Assembly: GCA_030407085.1 (NCBI GenBank)
Contig: CM059585.1
Coordinates: 97,806,501-97,870,500, forward strand
Length of the DNA: 64,000 nucleotides
Direction of reading: 5' to 3'
DNA from: Trichopria drosophilae
Lineage: Eukaryota > Arthropoda > Insecta > Hymenoptera > Diapriidae
The notes beneath the pieces were generated by a model that saw nothing but the letters and a program-made list of their open reading frames with translations, had not been told where the DNA came from and ran no database searches. This document shows positions 47,113-58,539 of the stretch, piece after piece (within the stretch, counting starts at the first letter, position 1; every line of letters begins with the position of its first letter). Made by a program: the position numbers and the translations under genes.

Positions 47113-47393
47113 TATCTAGTTATATATATATATATATAACAGATAATACGGTTTGTTAACGCGAAGAAAAATGCATTACAAGTTAGATTTGCGTCAATGT
47201 TTGTTATATATTTTGTCATTCTAATCTGAAATATTTAACTTTAGTTTTAAAAATGATATCATTCATAAAGTCAGATGAATAATTTAGAAGTGTATAATAT
47301 CAATTTTAATTGTAATATACTATAAAGTATTCTAATATTTTCAGAATCGAAAAGAAACCTGAGCAGTACGGACCACGAAATAGTAAGCAGAAA
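47113..47393. other. (TA)n run and upstream flank of pogo-like gene
   Basis: ATATATATATATAT at about 47121-47137 marks the DIRS truncation point. The sequence CAGATAATACGGTTTG after it looks like a possible pogo-type terminus, but no inverse was found downstream. Confidence 0.4.
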
Positions 47394-49271
47394 ATGGCTT
47401 CAAATGAAAAAGTCTGCCCTAATGCCAATGGTGAGTTTTACAAATGTTACATGTTATGTAAAAATTGTAAAGTTTTACAAAAATAAGGAATGTTCTTTCA
47501 ACTTTTCGCCCAAATGTGCAAAATGTCAAGTTGACGTTAAATACGTATTATTTCATTTCAACGTTTTGAATATGATAATTTCAACCAATCGGTCTGAAGT
47601 AAATTTATCCATGTTTGTTAGAACTATATTATTGATAATGCGAAAGTACAGAAGTAATGTTTTGTTTCTCATCTAATGTTTTGCAGCAACGAAAAAGCGT
47701 ACCATCTTAACATTGGAGGCGAAAATGAAGGTACTGGAGCATATCGCCAAGGGTGAGAAACAACACGATATAGCTCATATATTCGGGATTTCGAGGCAAA
47801 TGGTCGGATATATTGGCAGGCATAAAGCTATGTTCGAAGAGCAATATAAAGTGGTCAGCAAGAAGCACCCAAAAATGAAAACGAAGCGTTACTCCAGGTC
47901 CGAAGACTCCCTTCTTGAATGTATTTTATTCGGATGGTTTTCTCAAAATCGTGAAGCTGGCATTCATGTAGGAGGAAATTTATTGCAGGAAAAAGCCATA
48001 GTTATAAATGAAACTTTAAATATTCTTGAGAATTTCTCGGCGAGCAATGGGTGGCTCGATCGCTTTAAACACCGGCATGGAATACGACAGCTGTGAGTAC
48101 AAGGGGAAAAACTGATGTCGAAGCAAGCCACACATTTTCAAGGGAGTTCCAGACGTTCATCCAAGAAGAAGGTTTCAATTTAGATCATATTTATAACACA
48201 GATGAAACTGGACTCCAATGGAAAGAATTGCCCCGGAAAACATTGTCATCAGCAATAGAAAAAAATGCATCTGGATTCAAAGTGGCGAAAGACAGAGTGA
48301 CAGTAATGACTTGTGCGAACGCATCAGGAAGTCACAAAATTCCTCTTCTCCTAATTGGAAAATATAAACAGCCCCGGTATATGAAAGGCGTGGAAAAGCT
48401 TCCTCTTGTCTATACCCATCAAAAAAATAGTTGGATGGATGCCGCAGTGTTTTGTGACTGGTACTGTACAGTGTTTTTGCCTGCGATAAAAGAAAAAAAG
48501 TGCCACGAGAACGACAAATTTCTACTGCTTTTGGATAATGCTCCATCTCATCCAAAAGCAGAAGAATTAAACGCAATAGACCCTTGTTGCGTGGTCAAAT
48601 ATTTTCCTCCAAATGTGACTTCCCTAATACAACCCATGGATCAGGGAGTCATCGTCGCTATGAAAAGGCACTACAAAAGGATGTATTTGAGAGAGCTTCT
48701 TCTGGACGAGGAAACAGAAGGTCCAGAAAAGTACAGGGGATTTCTGAAAAAATGGAACCTCCTTCACTGCATTAGAACAATTTCTTCTGCATGGGATTGT
48801 GTAGAAACTGGAACGTTAGTCAACGCGTGGTCTAGACTATTAGACTATCGACCACTGGAGACAACCCCTGATGTTAATGTTGACTAAATTTGTCACTTGG
48901 CAAGTCGTGCCATGCAACTGCCAATATTGTTGGAGGAAACAACGACATGGTTAAATGGTGACAATGACTGTGGTTGGCAAGTGCAGAGCCTGGAAGAAAC
49001 TGCCTCCACTATCACAGGCCACAATTTTCAATTTGACAAAGAACACAGTTTTCAAGATGAAGAAGAAGAAGAAGAATACGACTGTGACACCGAAACTGTG
49101 TTCAGAACAGAGCCGACAATCGAAGAGTCTGACATTGTAACATACTGGGCAGCTAACAAAACGTACAAGTGGCTAGAAAAGAGGTGGGATACGACAACAG
49201 AGGATCTTCTGGCGGCAGCAAGAATCCAAAACAAAATTGGAGATGTCATACTCGCACAAAAGTTATTTTAA
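47394..49271 (+). pseudogene. pogo/Tigger-like transposase with one intron
   Basis: Cut-and-paste transposase of the pogo group. Exon 1 (47394-47430) starts MASNEKVCPNAN with a GTGAGT donor. Exon 2 begins after TTTTGCAG at 47687 and reads TKKRTILTLEAKMKVLEHIA, a psq-type helix-turn-helix (GEKQHDIAHIFGISRQMVGY), then a CENP-B-type second helix domain (WLDRFKHRHGIRQL). The DDE core follows: NTDETGLQWK (Asp 48201), LLLLDNAPSHPK (Asp 48534), PPNVTSLIQPMDQGV (Asp 48639), leaving 34 residues between the last two. The tail is acidic (DEEEEEEYDCDT). A one-base shift near 48093 and a TAA at 48885 interrupt an otherwise open frame. The 5' intron is unusual for a simple transposon copy. Confidence 0.85.
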
Positions 49272-49365
49272 ATAAAAAAAAAATTAATTAAATACATACA
49301 TGTAAATAATAATTTGTAAAAATGAACTTATTAATTTTAGACCTAAATTCCTTTTCCCATTCCAT

Positions 49366-49682
49366 ATGTGTAATCGAAACAAGGTTTAATATTTCAAATC
49401 TTATTACGATAGAAAAACTCAGATCGAGGCAAGGTTGTATATAAAATATCTTTCCTTTATTCGTAAAACTTCATCTAAACAAGGTTCAATACCTACAATT
49501 CTATTACGACAGTAAAACTCAGGTCGAGGCAAGGTTGTAGATAAAAACTCTTTCCTTCATTCGTAAAGGGATATCGAAATAGGGTTCAATACGTATAATC
49601 CTATTACGATAGTAAAACTAAGATCTAGGCAGGGTTGTAGATAAAAACTCTTTCCTTTATTCGTAAAGTGATATCGAAACAA
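49366..49682 (+). repeat. 100-bp tandem repeat, left part
   Basis: GGCAAGGTTGTA or variants recur at about 49429, 49529 and 49629, each followed by ATAAAAACTCTTTCCTTYAT and TTCGTAAA. The period is 100 bp. The array resumes at 50923 after an inserted element. Confidence 0.8.
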
Positions 49683-50922
49683 CCCAATAAACGAGTTCGT
49701 GTGCAAACATTTTTAATACGATTTCATACGTTTCCATCCCGTTTCTTTCCTCGCTATTTCGCGGTAAATCGCATGAAAACGTGTGCAAGATGATGCAACG
49801 AGTTTAAACGCATCGAATCGAATGAAATTTAGGAATAAAAATTGAGGTTAGGTTTGCACATAATGAATTTTCATATTAAAACGCATGGAATTGAGCCAAG
49901 TTTTACCGGGTTTATATTTCGTCTTTTTTTTTTAATATTATTCGAGGTTCAGGAAATTAAAAAAGGATTGTGTTGGAACACATATATTTATTTTTTATTG
50001 CAATTTAACATTTTAAAAATGAACAATAAAGTAATATTTTCTTAATATAAAACAGATCAATATCATAATCTAATTATCGGGATCATTCAAGGTGAGATTC
50101 ATCTAGATAATGATCGTCAACGAATATATTATTTTCGGAGGGGCTAATTGTTTCGTCTATCTCGATCCTGGTAAAATCAACATTTACGTTTTCTTGTACA
50201 TCTGCCTCGTCTTGCTCACTGTTTGAGAGCTCACCATCATCTCCTTTTCCTTCTGTTTCATCACCCGACATTTTTATTTTCTTAGACTTTTTTGTGCCTT
50301 CTATGTTTTTCCTCTTGGTTGTAATTGAGCTTGAAATTGTACATACATATTTACTTTTCGGTTTAATTTCAATATTCTAGGTTAGGAACTGATGTTATCG
50401 AGGGTCAGTTCGTCGTTTTCACGCGTAGGCGCCACCAGCGATCTAACATGACTTCGTATTAAAACGAATGAACACTTCGTATAGGTAAACACGTATGCCT
50501 TCGAATGATTTCAATCAAAAATTTGCATTCGACAATTAGCCGTTTCCGTATGCGAACGGTTGTACATAACCTCAATTTTAAAGACTATTAATACTGCGTA
50601 CATATTCGAATGTTTTCGAATGTAGAGCGAAATGAAATCGTATGAAATATCATTCGCTTTAAGCAACCCATCAAAGAACGTATCATTTCGAATGAAAAAT
50701 TAATACCCGTGTTTCGAAAATATCGCATATTGACGCATATGATCGAATGTGACGTATGACATCGGATGCATTGGAAATACGACAAATATTCGAAATATAT
50801 ATTGTGCGTATGAAAACATTTGAAAACGACTAATTTCGTATTAAAATTTGATCAATTTCATTCGAAATTGGAAACAAATCGAATGAAAGTCGAAATTTTT
50901 GCACACGAACTCGTTTATTGGG
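49683..50922. mobile_element. CCCAATAAACG element (AA target)
   Basis: Ends CCCAATAAACGAGTTCGTGT and inverted ACACGAACTCGTTTATTGGG. The flanking tandem repeat is split at CGAAACAA / AAGGTT, where other units read CGAAACAAGGTT, so AA is duplicated. GAATGAAAT / ATTTCATTC and CGTATGAAA boxes fill the interior. A small acidic frame on the - strand is the only coding candidate. Confidence 0.85.
50083..50271 (-). CDS. Small acidic ORF within the CCCAA element
   Basis: A 62-codon frame starts MSGDETEGKGDDGELSNSEQ and ends DDHYLDESHLE. It is strongly acidic, with no recognised domain. It lies in the middle of a non-autonomous-looking element, and upstream on the same strand is a basic, Lys-rich context (about 50272-50330). 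It could be a residual piece of a lost transposase, a captured host exon, or chance. No function is proposed. Confidence 0.25.
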   Translation of the reverse strand: MSGDETEGKGDDGELSNSEQDEADVQENVNVDFTRIEIDETISPSENNIFVDDHYLDESHLE

Positions 50923-51110
50923 AAGGTTTTAGATGTAGATAACATCTTTTGACGATAGTGAAACTCGGATCGATACAATGTTTCACATCTAGAATCTTTT
51001 TCTCTTTCCAGAATTATTATCAAACCAGGGTTTTAGATCTAAAATCGGTTTTCCAGTTCAAAAGTCTTATTGAAAGTGCAAATATAAATTCTTTGATTCT
51101 AAAACATTGG
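50923..51110 (+). repeat. 100-bp tandem repeat, right part
   Basis: Continues the array of 49366-49682 with diverged units (GGTTTTAGATGTAGATAACA, GATAGTGAAACTCGGATCG, CCAGGGTTTTAGATCTAAAA). Confidence 0.6.
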
Positions 51111-51126
51111 TCGAATGAAGGTTAAC

Positions 51127-52635
51127 ATGAAACAAAGACTACGCGTGACGCCAACCCACTGATCTACCACCGTCAATCAATTTCTAAGACGTAATATGAC
51201 AATCGCGTTACACTTGTATTCTAATAAAAATGTTCGTTAATAATAAGTAAATAATGATTGATCTTAGTGTTAATCTTTTAGGCATTGTATGGCAATGAAT
51301 TAAGTTTAGGAAAATAAAACATTCTTCTTTTTATATGAAAATGTATATTTAACTTAGAAATAAATTCCAAAAAGGCGCCTGCAACAAATGAAACAGTTTT
51401 CTCCTAAGAAAAGTTGCAGGACGCATGTATACATAACCTATAATTTGCTTCCTAGATTAGAAGGAAAAGAACAAGTTTTAAAGGCTTACCTTTTGAAAAA
51501 TTTCTATTTGTACTTATTCTTTGCTTTCTATATTTCAATATTTTCTTTCTTATCAATATTCTTTCGTATTAAACTGACTCGATTACTCGGATTCACATTT
51601 TCAGACTTTCTTATGTTTTTCACTAAATTCTAGCTTTCTATTATTATTAACTAACCTTACCTATAATTAGTACATGAGTATAAAATTTGCGCGGTAAATT
51701 CAAAACACATTAATCAAAATAATTATATTCCAACACTTAGTATAATCTGGAGCAAAATAATTTTTGAAAACTGAAAATTATAAGGTTTCGTAAGGAAACT
51801 TGTAGAAGATTGTAAAAATCGCTTTACTTCGTCTTGCCGAACGTCTCATGAACTCTTTAATTTTGGTTTTCTCATGTAGCGTACAAAAGTAAAAAAAAAC
51901 TTGATGCACTCTTAGAAGCCGCTTAACTGGACGCTTAGATAACGCTTAACCCATTAACGTCAAGGACACTTTTTTCACTAAAATTTCAATCAAAAATTTC
52001 ATATGAAAATCCAACTTCAAATAAATTGAAAGGTTCTTACTATTTTCGAGGTCGCTCTTTTAAGTGCTGTTGTCAAAATTGAGCTATCTTAATTAGATGA
52101 TTAAATATGGCGATTTAAATGTCAAAATAACGCGAAAAATCGAGTGTTCTTTTTTATAAAACACTTTTTTCTCATTGAAAGAATATTTGTCGTCAGAAAA
52201 TTTCTTCATTAAACGTGGACCCAATAGTTATAGTATTAAGATAAATTTTTTGAATATTTAAAAACTAACATGGTGATCACAAAATGGCGACTCCAATGAC
52301 AAATTTCTAATTAAAACTTAACAATAGTTTTTCTTGAAAACTATAGACTTCAGAAAACATTTTCTAAGAATAAATACGTTTTAGAATGAGTCAAAAAATC
52401 CTCTCAAATTTTTTCAGAATATATTGTTACAATTTTTTATTTTTCGAATATTCGAAAAATCGAAATTTTTAAAAAAGTGGTCCAAAAAATCTGAAAAAAT
52501 TTGAGAGTATTCTTAATATAGGGGTATACCCCTATCGAACTTTCGTGGAAGCGGACTGCACATTTCTTGCACCTTTCCCGAACGACAATTTCACGCTTTA
52601 TGAACTCTTAAGGGACGCTCATATTTTTGGCAGGG
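51127..52635. mobile_element. AAGCG-rich repeat element, copy B
   Basis: 51127-51270 and 51735-51945 match 4590-5220 of copy A in the same direction, without the TA MITE. The right end (GAGCGTCCC inverted ... TTTTGGCAGGG) matches the left end of copy A inverted. 51270-51735 is extra sequence absent from copy A. At 51946 a TTAACCCATTAACG terminus marks a TTAA-type element inserted in AACGCTTAA, whose right end was not found. ATGGCGA modules lie near 52110 and 52285. Confidence 0.6.
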
Positions 52636-52639
52636 ATTT

Positions 52640-53190
52640 GTTCATGTTCAGTGTACTCTCAGCGTGGTAATTTTACGCTGAAATTTTTTACAGTGTGGTA
52701 ATTTTACAGTGAAATTTTTTAGTGCACATAGTTGGTATATTAGTGACAAATTTCTGATTTCTATATATCTGAGCGTTCTCAGATCCCGTGAATCAGTATA
52801 AACAATGTAGGTTATGGACGATGGAAATAGGGGAAATCTGAAAGGTTGCTGAAATTTATGGGGAATTTTAAGGTTATTGTTTATGTAGCACTGTTACGAC
52901 GCTACTGACAGAAATGACGCGGATTGACAAGTTCTACACTTCTACACACGTTCTCGTGACTTCTTCGGGTTGACTTGTACATACTGCATTCGTCGTCAAA
53001 TGCATTTCTGTTGCATGCCGATGCACATAGAATATAGAGAATAAGGAAGTACCCAAATTGCGTTTTCTTCACTTAAATACAAGTAAGTAAATTAAATATT
53101 TGTTCATATTTATGTAACTTTCATTCCTGATATATTTCATTTGGTTTTAATAAAATTTTACAAACTTATAGGTTGTACGTAATTCTAAAA
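52640..53190. promoter_or_regulatory. MED8 upstream region and 5' leader
   Basis: A short fragment with GGTAATTTTACGCTGAAATT and TTTTTTACAGTG (52660-52730) is another remnant of the CACTGTAAAA family. A good donor, ACAA-GTAAGT at about 53088, and acceptor CTTATAG at 53164-53170 predict a 5' UTR intron just before the MED8 start codon. The promoter itself was not pinpointed. Confidence 0.5.
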
Positions 53191-54511
53191 ATGCAACGAG
53201 AGGAGAAACAACTTGACTCGGCTTTAGAAGCTATAATCATGAGAGTAAACGATCTGAAATCTGCGATAGCTGCAATGATTTTCAAAGTTGAACATGAATA
53301 CGATACTTTAAACTGGCCAAACTTTCTTGATAACTTTGCATTAATTTCCGGACATGTGAGTGACGAATTATTAAATTCTCAATTACGGAATAAAATATTA
53401 TTGTTTTTTTTAACAATTTTTCGTTTATACAGCTCACAAGTCTTTCCAAGATTCTTAGTCACGATAAAGCTCCAAACTTAAGGAATCTGACAGTTCTTCC
53501 TCTCCATTTGAGTCCAGAAAAAGATGACGAATTATTGAGGCTCACAGAAGGAAGAATCTCAACTTTTGCTCATGATTTGGTACCAAATTATTTGCGAACT
53601 AAATTAGAACCTCAAGCAGAGCATAAGATGATTCAACTCGAGATCAAAGCTGCGAATTTAAGTTATGATACATCACACGTAAGTACATTGTTTAAACTTT
53701 AATTATGAGAATAAAAATATATCGAATTCAAGTTTAATTCACTTGTTTATCCGGAAAGTTAAAAAAATTAGTTAGAAAATTACAAAAGAGAAAATCTTAC
53801 AAGACTAATTTTCTGTTAATACGCTAACTAAACAACACCCAGGACTACAGTGTAAGCTCCTGACAGTTGGTATTTGCAGCTTCCATTTGCTTCTTATGCA
53901 TTTATCAAAATTAAGTTCTGCGAGTTCTGTCTTTTTTGGCTTTTATTGATGCTGCAAAAATTGGTGACTGGAACATACTCCATAAATATGGATCGTTAAT
54001 AAAAGCTTTGATGGATTTCAGAAACAAGTAACTCAGTACACGAAAGTGATCAATCATGTATGGGACTTGGCAAACAAGGCGCGTGAAGAATGGGAAAGCG
54101 AATGTGCGGCAAGGACTGTACAGCCACATACGAGTAATCCTGCAGACACACACGCTCTCGTCGCTGCTGTCGGAATGGGAAAAGGTTTAAAGGTAGGAAT
54201 AAGTTTTACTCGTACGTTTCTTACTTTTTACAAAAAATCATATGTACATTTATGCTTAGTCCGATACTGTGCAAATGGTACCGTCCGGCGTAAGTCCCGT
54301 TCCCAGCAGTATGATGGTTGGTCGGCCTGGAAGTCAAACTCAACCCCCTGGTGGTCCAATCGGTAAGATTCCATTATTAAATCGCATTTTTTTTCATTTC
54401 CAGTTTAATTTTAATTAATTTGTTCTTTCAGTAGGACAAATGGGTAAAGCACCGAGTGCGATTAAAACAAATATCAAAGCAGCGTCACAAATTCATCCAT
54501 ACGGACGATAA
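53191..54511 (+). CDS. MED8: Mediator complex subunit 8
   Basis: Subunit of the Mediator head module, which links activators to RNA polymerase II in the nucleus. Coding exons: 53191-53355, 53433-53678, 54022-54192, 54260-54362, 54432-54511, all with GT/AG borders, giving about 254 residues (human MED8 is about 268). The start MQREEKQLDSALEAII and LNWPNFLDNFALISG match the conserved N-terminal helices. LTSLSKILSHDKAP, LHLSPEKDDELLRLTEGR and VPNYLRTKLEPQAE follow. The C-terminal tail is Pro/Gly/Ser-rich and ends KTNIKAASQIHPYGR, a conserved tail. The ATG at 53191 is chosen by homology. The gene converges on the methyltransferase 80 bp away. No lesions. Confidence 0.93.
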
Positions 54512-54558
54512 AATAATTTAGTTACCTACTTGTTGATAATTTGTAAGATGAAAATATT

Positions 54559-54573
54559 AATAAAGTATTTATT
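54559..54573. terminator. Back-to-back poly(A) signals of MED8 and METTL25B-like
   Basis: AATAAA on + (54559-54564) lies 47 bp after the MED8 stop. AATAAA on - (54573-54568) lies about 19 bp after the methyltransferase stop. They are 3 bp apart, so cleaved transcripts from the two strands should overlap at their 3' ends. Confidence 0.7.
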
Positions 54574-54591
54574 ACCTTAAAAGATATGTCA

Positions 54592-57500
54592 TCAATCCTT
54601 TTCTTTCGTAACAAACTCCATTTTCCTTGCAATAAGTGCTTGAGACCTCGGTGATAATACTTTATTCGCAACCGAGACTAATTCCACATCGAAATTACGT
54701 TCTTGCAACCAACACAAACGATCGAATAATACTAATGATTCTGCAGGACTTTGTAAAAGCAGTTGTAACCCAGTGTAAATTTCGGTTGATTTTTGTTTGT
54801 TAGCGTATTCGTTCCACAATGATACAATTGAATTTTCTATTTCCAAGTTCCAAAGAACGTCTTCTCCTGACGTGGTGTGTAACGAATATCTTTTAACGCA
54901 GTCTTTCAAATAGGTTGCAAAATCAACACATTGAGACTTTCTTGTTGCTTTCTGTACGAGTTTCTTTAAAGTAAGATTTTCTGAAAAAATTAAGGATTAC
55001 AAAAAAAAGAAGCAATTTAAATATATTTTAAAAATGTTAAGTGCAATACTTTGAGCAGCATACAGTTCAAGTACAGCTCTAGCAAGTACATAAAAAGAAT
55101 GTTCGACGTGAGTTTTCTCATCCATTCCATTCCATCGATCTGGTGATTCCTGAGATGCTAGACGTAAAAAAGTTCTTCCGAAAATATCTCCGATATCAAC
55201 ATTCTCACTTTCAATAATTCCTTTAAATTCCGCTGACATTGGGAAGTTGTTAAAATACTCTTTCCCTTCCTCGACACTTGAATATGTTATTTTATGATAG
55301 CAACACGAAACTAGTATTAAAAGCTGCGCTGCATTCATCTCGGAGTAAATTTTCATCATATGCGGACCTAAATCTCCGCATGCATGGAGCCCAATTAAGC
55401 AAACTCTTTTCGAATCTTTAAATTCCTCAGTTAACATGTGTTGTATTGTTTCGCTCGAAGTTTTGCTTATTTCGTAACATACGTATTTCACTGACTGCAG
55501 CGACTCGGGAAATGATTGTTTTTGTCTATTTTGTGCAGTTTCTACATTTTTCGAATTTGATTCAATACCCAATACTTTGTAGCCATACATAAAATGGAGT
55601 AATTGACATATGTAACCCTGTTTATAATATTTGTTATTATTCAAAGCGATTATTATGTTGATATTCAATATAGTGATTTTCATACCAAACCTGCACCAAG
55701 ATCGATAATGGTTGAGATTTGTAATTTCTCGCATTCAGAGTGGATTACTTTTGACAATTGAAAGATTTCATGTTGCTTTTTTGGACTTAATTTTTTTAGA
55801 AATAATTTTGGTAATTCCAGTGTTGCAATTTCCAAATTAGACATTCGATTGGTGCGTTTACACTTTTCGATAAATGTTTTTAATGAATTTGGCCAGTGTT
55901 CCTGTAATAATTTTTGTTTATCTAAATAAACTATATTATACATTTACGGTATTTTAGTCTTCAACGTTTATGACGACCCTTCGAAACATTTTAAGTAGGA
56001 ATCTTACGAGAATCTCATGAGAATATTATAAATACATTTTATAATAAATTTTGGTTAGTTGTAGAAATATTGTTTGAAATGTGTAATACATAGTTATATA
56101 AAAGAAAATAATTTAACAACTAGTTGTACAATCATAAAATTATATACATTTTGAATTAAAGTTTTTTGTAAATTATACTAAAATCTCACTCGAATCAGAT
56201 TAGTTTTCAAAACAAATGATAAAAATTGTCGAATAATATTTTTGTAATATATTGCAAATATTACATAACATTTATATAAAATATATCAGGAACTTGTTTC
56301 AAAATCTCTTGTGATTCTCATATACGAATCCTATTTAAAGTTTTCTAAGGGAGTATACTCGTACTTGACTTTTATTGACATGAACCGAAACACATCTATG
56401 ATATGTAGAAAAGCAAAATTATGAATTTTTTAAAATGTTTATTGTTGTCTAATTTATTCAATACGTTTTTGCATATCAATTCTTTATATTTAAATGTAGA
56501 TATCGAACTGGTAGGCCTATTGCAAACCATTTATATAAAATTGATCGAACAGACGTTCCTAGCAAACGGAAAAGCATTGAGAAGTTTTGATAATTCCAAA
56601 ATTGAATTCATTTTGTTAACATTTTTATTCCTTGTGTATACAGTAGGACCTCCCTTATTCGAACCTCTCTTATTCTAATTGTCCAGCCTTCCCTATTGAA
56701 AAAATCCATGTGGATTCCATATGGATTTTCAATGTGGATTTCCATATGGATTGATGTGGATTCGACTGGATTCCATATAGATTTTTGGTGTGGATTCCAT
56801 ATGGATTTTCATGTGGATTTTCCATGTGGATTCTATATGGATATGTAAGTGGAATATGAATTCCATGTTGATTTTTAGTATGGATTCGTTATGAATTATT
56901 TTATGTACATGGGGTCAGAATTCCTTATTTTGCTGCTTGGGCATTCCGTATAGTTATTTTAATATGGATTCCGTATGGATTTTCAATGTGGATTTCCATA
57001 TGGATTGATGTGGATTCCATGTGGATTCGACTGGATTCCATATAGATTTTTTTTATGGATTTTCATGTGGATTCCATATGGATATGTAAGTGGAATATGA
57101 ATTCCATGTTGATTTTTAGTATGGATTCGTTATGGATTATTTTATGTACATGGGGTCAGAATTCCTTATTTTGCTGCTTGGGCATTCCGTATAGTTATTT
57201 TAATGTGGATTCCGTATGGATTCCATATGGATTTTTTATGTGAATTCCATATGAATTTTTGACATGGATCTTCATGTGGACTTCCATATGGATTTTCCAC
57301 ATGGAGGATTCAAAATGGTTTTTTACATAGATACTACGTGGATTCCATATGAAATCCACATCAAAAATCCATATGGAATCCACATCAAAAATCCATATGG
57401 AATCCACATCAAAAATCCATATGAAATCCACATCAAAAATCCATATGGAATCCACATAAAAAATCCATAATGAATCCACATCGAAAAACAATACGGAATG

Positions 57501-58536
57501 TACATAAAATAATCCATAACGAATCCATACCAGAAATCAACATGCAATTCATATTCCACTTACATATCCATATGGAATCCACGTAGTATCTATGTAAAAA
57601 ACCATTTTGAATTCACATCAATGCACGTAGACTCCATATGGAAATCCACATGAAAATCCATGTAAAAAATTCATATGGAATCCATATGGAATTCACATTA
57701 AAAATCCATATGGAATCCACACCAAAAATCCATATGGAATCCAGACGAATCCACATCAATCCATATGGGATCCATGTGGAAAATCCATATGGAAATCCAC
57801 ATTGAAAATCCATATGGAATCCAGACGAATCCACATCAATCCATATGGGATCCATGTGGAAAATCCATATGGAAATCCACATTGAAAATCCATATGGAAT
57901 CCCCATGGATGTTTTCAATAGGGTTTCTTATTCTAATCGTTCCCCCACTATCACACGAAAAGTAAACGAAAAATATTGTCCACGAATCACAATCTCGCAA
58001 GCAAAGTGAGTGGGGGTAAGGGGAAAATTAAAATAAGAGAGGTCGGCGCCATCTTGAAAAACTTTACTAATTAGAATAAGAGAGGTCTTACTGTATTACT
58101 TAGTTCCGGTGAAATTAATTACATTTTAATTCTGGTTTTTATATAAAAACCTACTAGTCAATGTTTTTTAGGTTATGTTTATGTTCTATTCACGTATTAT
58201 ATCGGATTAGAACGAAAAAATTTCAATGAAAATGGTCAAGAAACCGAAATAAAACGTATTTAATTCGTTTTAACTTTTTTTCGTTTGGCATTCAATAAGA
58301 ATACAATTGAAATATGAAAAAAGTCAACCTACTTTGAACTCGAACTTGGCAACAAATCTATTAAGTTCTTCATTATCCAAACTTTCAAGCGTGTGTAACC
58401 AATCTGCAGGCGTCAAGTCCAATGATCCTTTAAACAGTAATTGCGTTACCGGTGCTTTGTATATCCAGCGATGGTGGTTGAACAAAGCCACAGCTTCTCG
58501 AAAATACTCCTTTTCTTTCTCGCTATTTCGGTACAT
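54592..58536 (-). CDS. METTL25B: METTL25B/RRNAD1-like methyltransferase-domain protein
   Basis: A putative SAM-dependent methyltransferase of the METTL25/RRNAD1 family, whose substrate is not well defined. Exons on the - strand: 58536-58333, 55901-55686, 55617-55050, 54980-54592. The phases agree and give about 458 residues (human METTL25B is about 475). Exon 1 carries the N-terminal helical block (APVTQLLFKG ... TPADWLHTLESL). Exon 2 has LSPKKQHEIFQLSKVI, and the SAM motif I IDLGAGLGYICQLLHF is completed across the exon 2-3 junction. Exon 3 has LIGLHACGDLGP and SCCYHKITY. Exon 4 has LVLFDRLCWLQERNF and LSPRSQALIARKM. The ATG at 58536 directly follows TTTTTTAG, so an upstream leader or coding exon is possible. 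The 2.4-kb first intron contains a minisatellite-filled mobile element. Confidence 0.88.
55940..56640. other. Intron sequence, nothing recognised
   Basis: AT-rich part of the first intron of the METTL25B-like gene. No repeat ends or conserved coding content were seen. Confidence 0.45.
56641..58093. mobile_element. TA-flanked CAGTAGGACC element filled with a CCATATGGA minisatellite
   Basis: Left CAGTAGGACCTCCCTTATTC, right inverted CAGTAAGACCTCTCTTATTC, TA on both sides; these are the ends of the 206-bp MITE at 39692. The middle (about 56700-57910) consists of ATCCATATGGAATCCACATC-type units of about 24 bp. There is a direct duplication of about 250 bp (56721-56965 and 56975-57205) and inverted counterparts at about 57500-57600 and 57735-57900. 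Frames rich in Ile-Trp-Asp or Asn-Pro-Tyr-Gly-Ile-His are translations of the repeat. Confidence 0.85.
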
Positions 58537-58539
58537 CTA

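Noticed and set aside
51388..51633. 81-codon hydrophobic + strand frame
   Set aside because: Phe/Leu/Ile-rich translation of AT-rich repeat DNA within copy B of the AAGCG element; no start context or homology recognised.
57348..57480. CRISPR-like regular repeats
   Set aside because: Units are contiguous without unique spacers, in a eukaryotic intron. This is a minisatellite.
57055..57965. Frames rich in Trp-Ile-Asp or Tyr-Gly-Ile-His
   Set aside because: They are direct translations of the 24-bp CCATATGGA minisatellite in several frames and both strands.
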